Positions 22,792 through 23,244 of a DNA stretch of 23,244 bases are shown one piece after another. The translations under genes were made by a program, and so were the position numbers. The number at the start of each line of letters is the position of its first letter. The first letter of the stretch is position 1. Below the pieces are notes generated by a model, which searched no databases, was not told where the DNA came from, and saw only the letters and a list, made by a program, of their open reading frames with translations. This DNA comes from a virus, in IMG/VR virus record IMGVR_UViG_3300007539_006604, positions 1-23,244 of that record; one strand, written 5' to 3'.

Positions 22792-22800
22792 GGAGGAGGT
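22792..22800 (+). promoter_or_regulatory. Strong ribosome binding site of the pentapeptide gene
   Basis: GGAGGAGGT lies six bases before ATG 22807 and is the strongest Shine-Dalgarno match in the window. It decides the start against the in-frame ATG at 22786 and the longer frame from 22726. No rightward promoter is convincing in the G/T tract. Confidence 0.85.
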
Positions 22801-22806
22801 CAACTA

Positions 22807-23223
22807 ATGAACATCGACTTGTCTGAAGTGCTTAGGCTGCACGAGCTGTGGCTTGAAGGCGATCCGGCGGGGTGTCGTGCGGTCCTGCCCAGGGCAAACC
22901 TGATCGAGGTGAACCTGGCTGGTGCGAACCTGGTCGGTGCGTACCTGGCCGGGGCCGACCTTTACAAGGCAAACCTGGTCGGTGCGGACCTGGCCGGTGC
23001 CGACATGGTCGGTGCGATCCTGCACAGGTCGAACCTAACCGAGGCAAACTTGGGCGGTGCGGACCTGGTCGAGGCGGACTTGTACAGGGCGAAGCTGACC
23101 AGAGCGGACTTGTACTGGGCGAACCTGTACAACGCCTACTTGTCCGACGCCGACCTGACGGGAGCCGACCTCACCAGTGCGAACCTGACGGGTGCCAACC
23201 TGTCAGGTGCTCTCATGCCCTAG
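22807..23223 (+). CDS. Pentapeptide-repeat protein, 138 aa
   Basis: The start at 22807 is fixed by the strong ribosome site. Residues 1-27 form a short helical head (MNIDLSEVLRLHELWLEGDP), a pattern seen before pentapeptide repeats in actinobacterial and phage proteins. From about residue 28 to the end run roughly twenty A-(D/N)-L-x-x units (ANLVGAYLAGADLYKANLVG), which fold into a right-handed square beta helix. No enzyme or membrane part is present. Known members of this superfamily include DNA mimics such as MfpA and Qnr that bind gyrase, but most have no known role, and no Qnr- or MfpA-specific feature is visible. It is the only plus-strand gene, is clearly GC-richer than the others, and may begin a rightward early or regulatory operon that continues beyond the window. 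Confidence 0.88.
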   Translation: MNIDLSEVLRLHELWLEGDPAGCRAVLPRANLIEVNLAGANLVGAYLAGADLYKANLVGADLAGADMVGAILHRSNLTEANLGGADLVEADLYRAKLTRADLYWANLYNAYLSDADLTGADLTSANLTGANLSGALMP

Positions 23224-23244
23224 CGTCGTTCAGACAAGGGATGG

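Larger units (their letters stand above)
22063..22806. other. Divergent non-coding control region between terminase and pentapeptide genes
   Basis: This 744-base stretch separates leftward and rightward transcription. The small frames in it give low-complexity Thr/His/Pro or Cys/Val/Trp strings and are shadows of biased DNA. From left to right it holds: a C/A-rich leader, a GC-rich foldable block (22137-22288), C/A-rich spacer with short CACC repeats, an AT patch (22355-22367), a second fold (22390-22434), two 18-base repeats, a C/A tract, a 52-base dyad, a G/T tract, and the ribosome site of the next gene. Such order is unlike neutral intergenic DNA. The functions are discussed in the entries for each part. 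Confidence 0.75.

Noticed and set aside
22273-22803. Several overlapping frames in the C/A and G/T tracts
   Set aside because: Open frames arise by chance because stop codons are rare in C/A-only DNA; products are simple Thr/His/Pro or Val/Cys/Leu strings.

Overview
This window is the virion-assembly half of a tailed bacteriophage (Caudoviricetes) genome, or of a prophage. Fifteen genes lie head to tail on the minus strand with almost no space between them, and one gene of different composition lies on the plus strand at the right end. I see no tRNA, rRNA, integrase, transposase or CRISPR array. The gene content (a terminase with an ATPase and a nuclease, a portal, an SU10/DUF5309-like major capsid protein, a set of very large internal-type proteins and no tail tape measure or tail tube) fits a podovirus-like phage. 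The host is not shown directly. The pentapeptide protein's N-terminus and a lysozyme-like domain look like those of actinobacterial phages, so an aquatic actinobacterial host is a weak inference.

Reading leftward from about 22.1 kb, the order is: a terminase large subunit with an N-terminal DNA-binding-like helical extension, then the portal, a Pro/Gly-rich 136-residue protein, a 2322-residue giant protein, and proteins of 792, 529 (lysozyme-like domain) and 449 (LysM) residues. A small membrane/coiled-coil protein follows. Next comes a candidate promoter at 5353-5381, which starts a compact capsid unit: a scaffold-like protein, a CxxC...CxxH protein and the major capsid protein. A strong terminator at 3110-3142 closes that unit. 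Beyond it are a GT-A-fold glycosyltransferase, three small structural or unknown proteins, and a repeat-built appendage protein that runs off the left edge. Four gene junctions use the stop/start overlap TAATG and two use ATGA, so translation of neighbouring genes is probably coupled.

Between the terminase start and the plus-strand pentapeptide gene are about 740 bases with no convincing gene. This is the most unusual part of the window. Its left part (22137-22288) is GC-rich and folds on paper into nested perfect helices, as a structured RNA would. A second compact fold lies at 22390-22434, followed by two 18-base repeats spaced 29 bases apart. The plus strand then changes abruptly from almost pure C/A to almost pure G/T, and a 52-base imperfect dyad sits exactly at the switch. 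The terminase gene beside it has a C-depleted coding strand, and the bias fades with distance. Together this looks like a control centre for the genome: a divergent promoter region, a replication origin, a regulatory or packaging RNA, or a combination. That reading is inference. The base pairing and the composition switch are seen directly.
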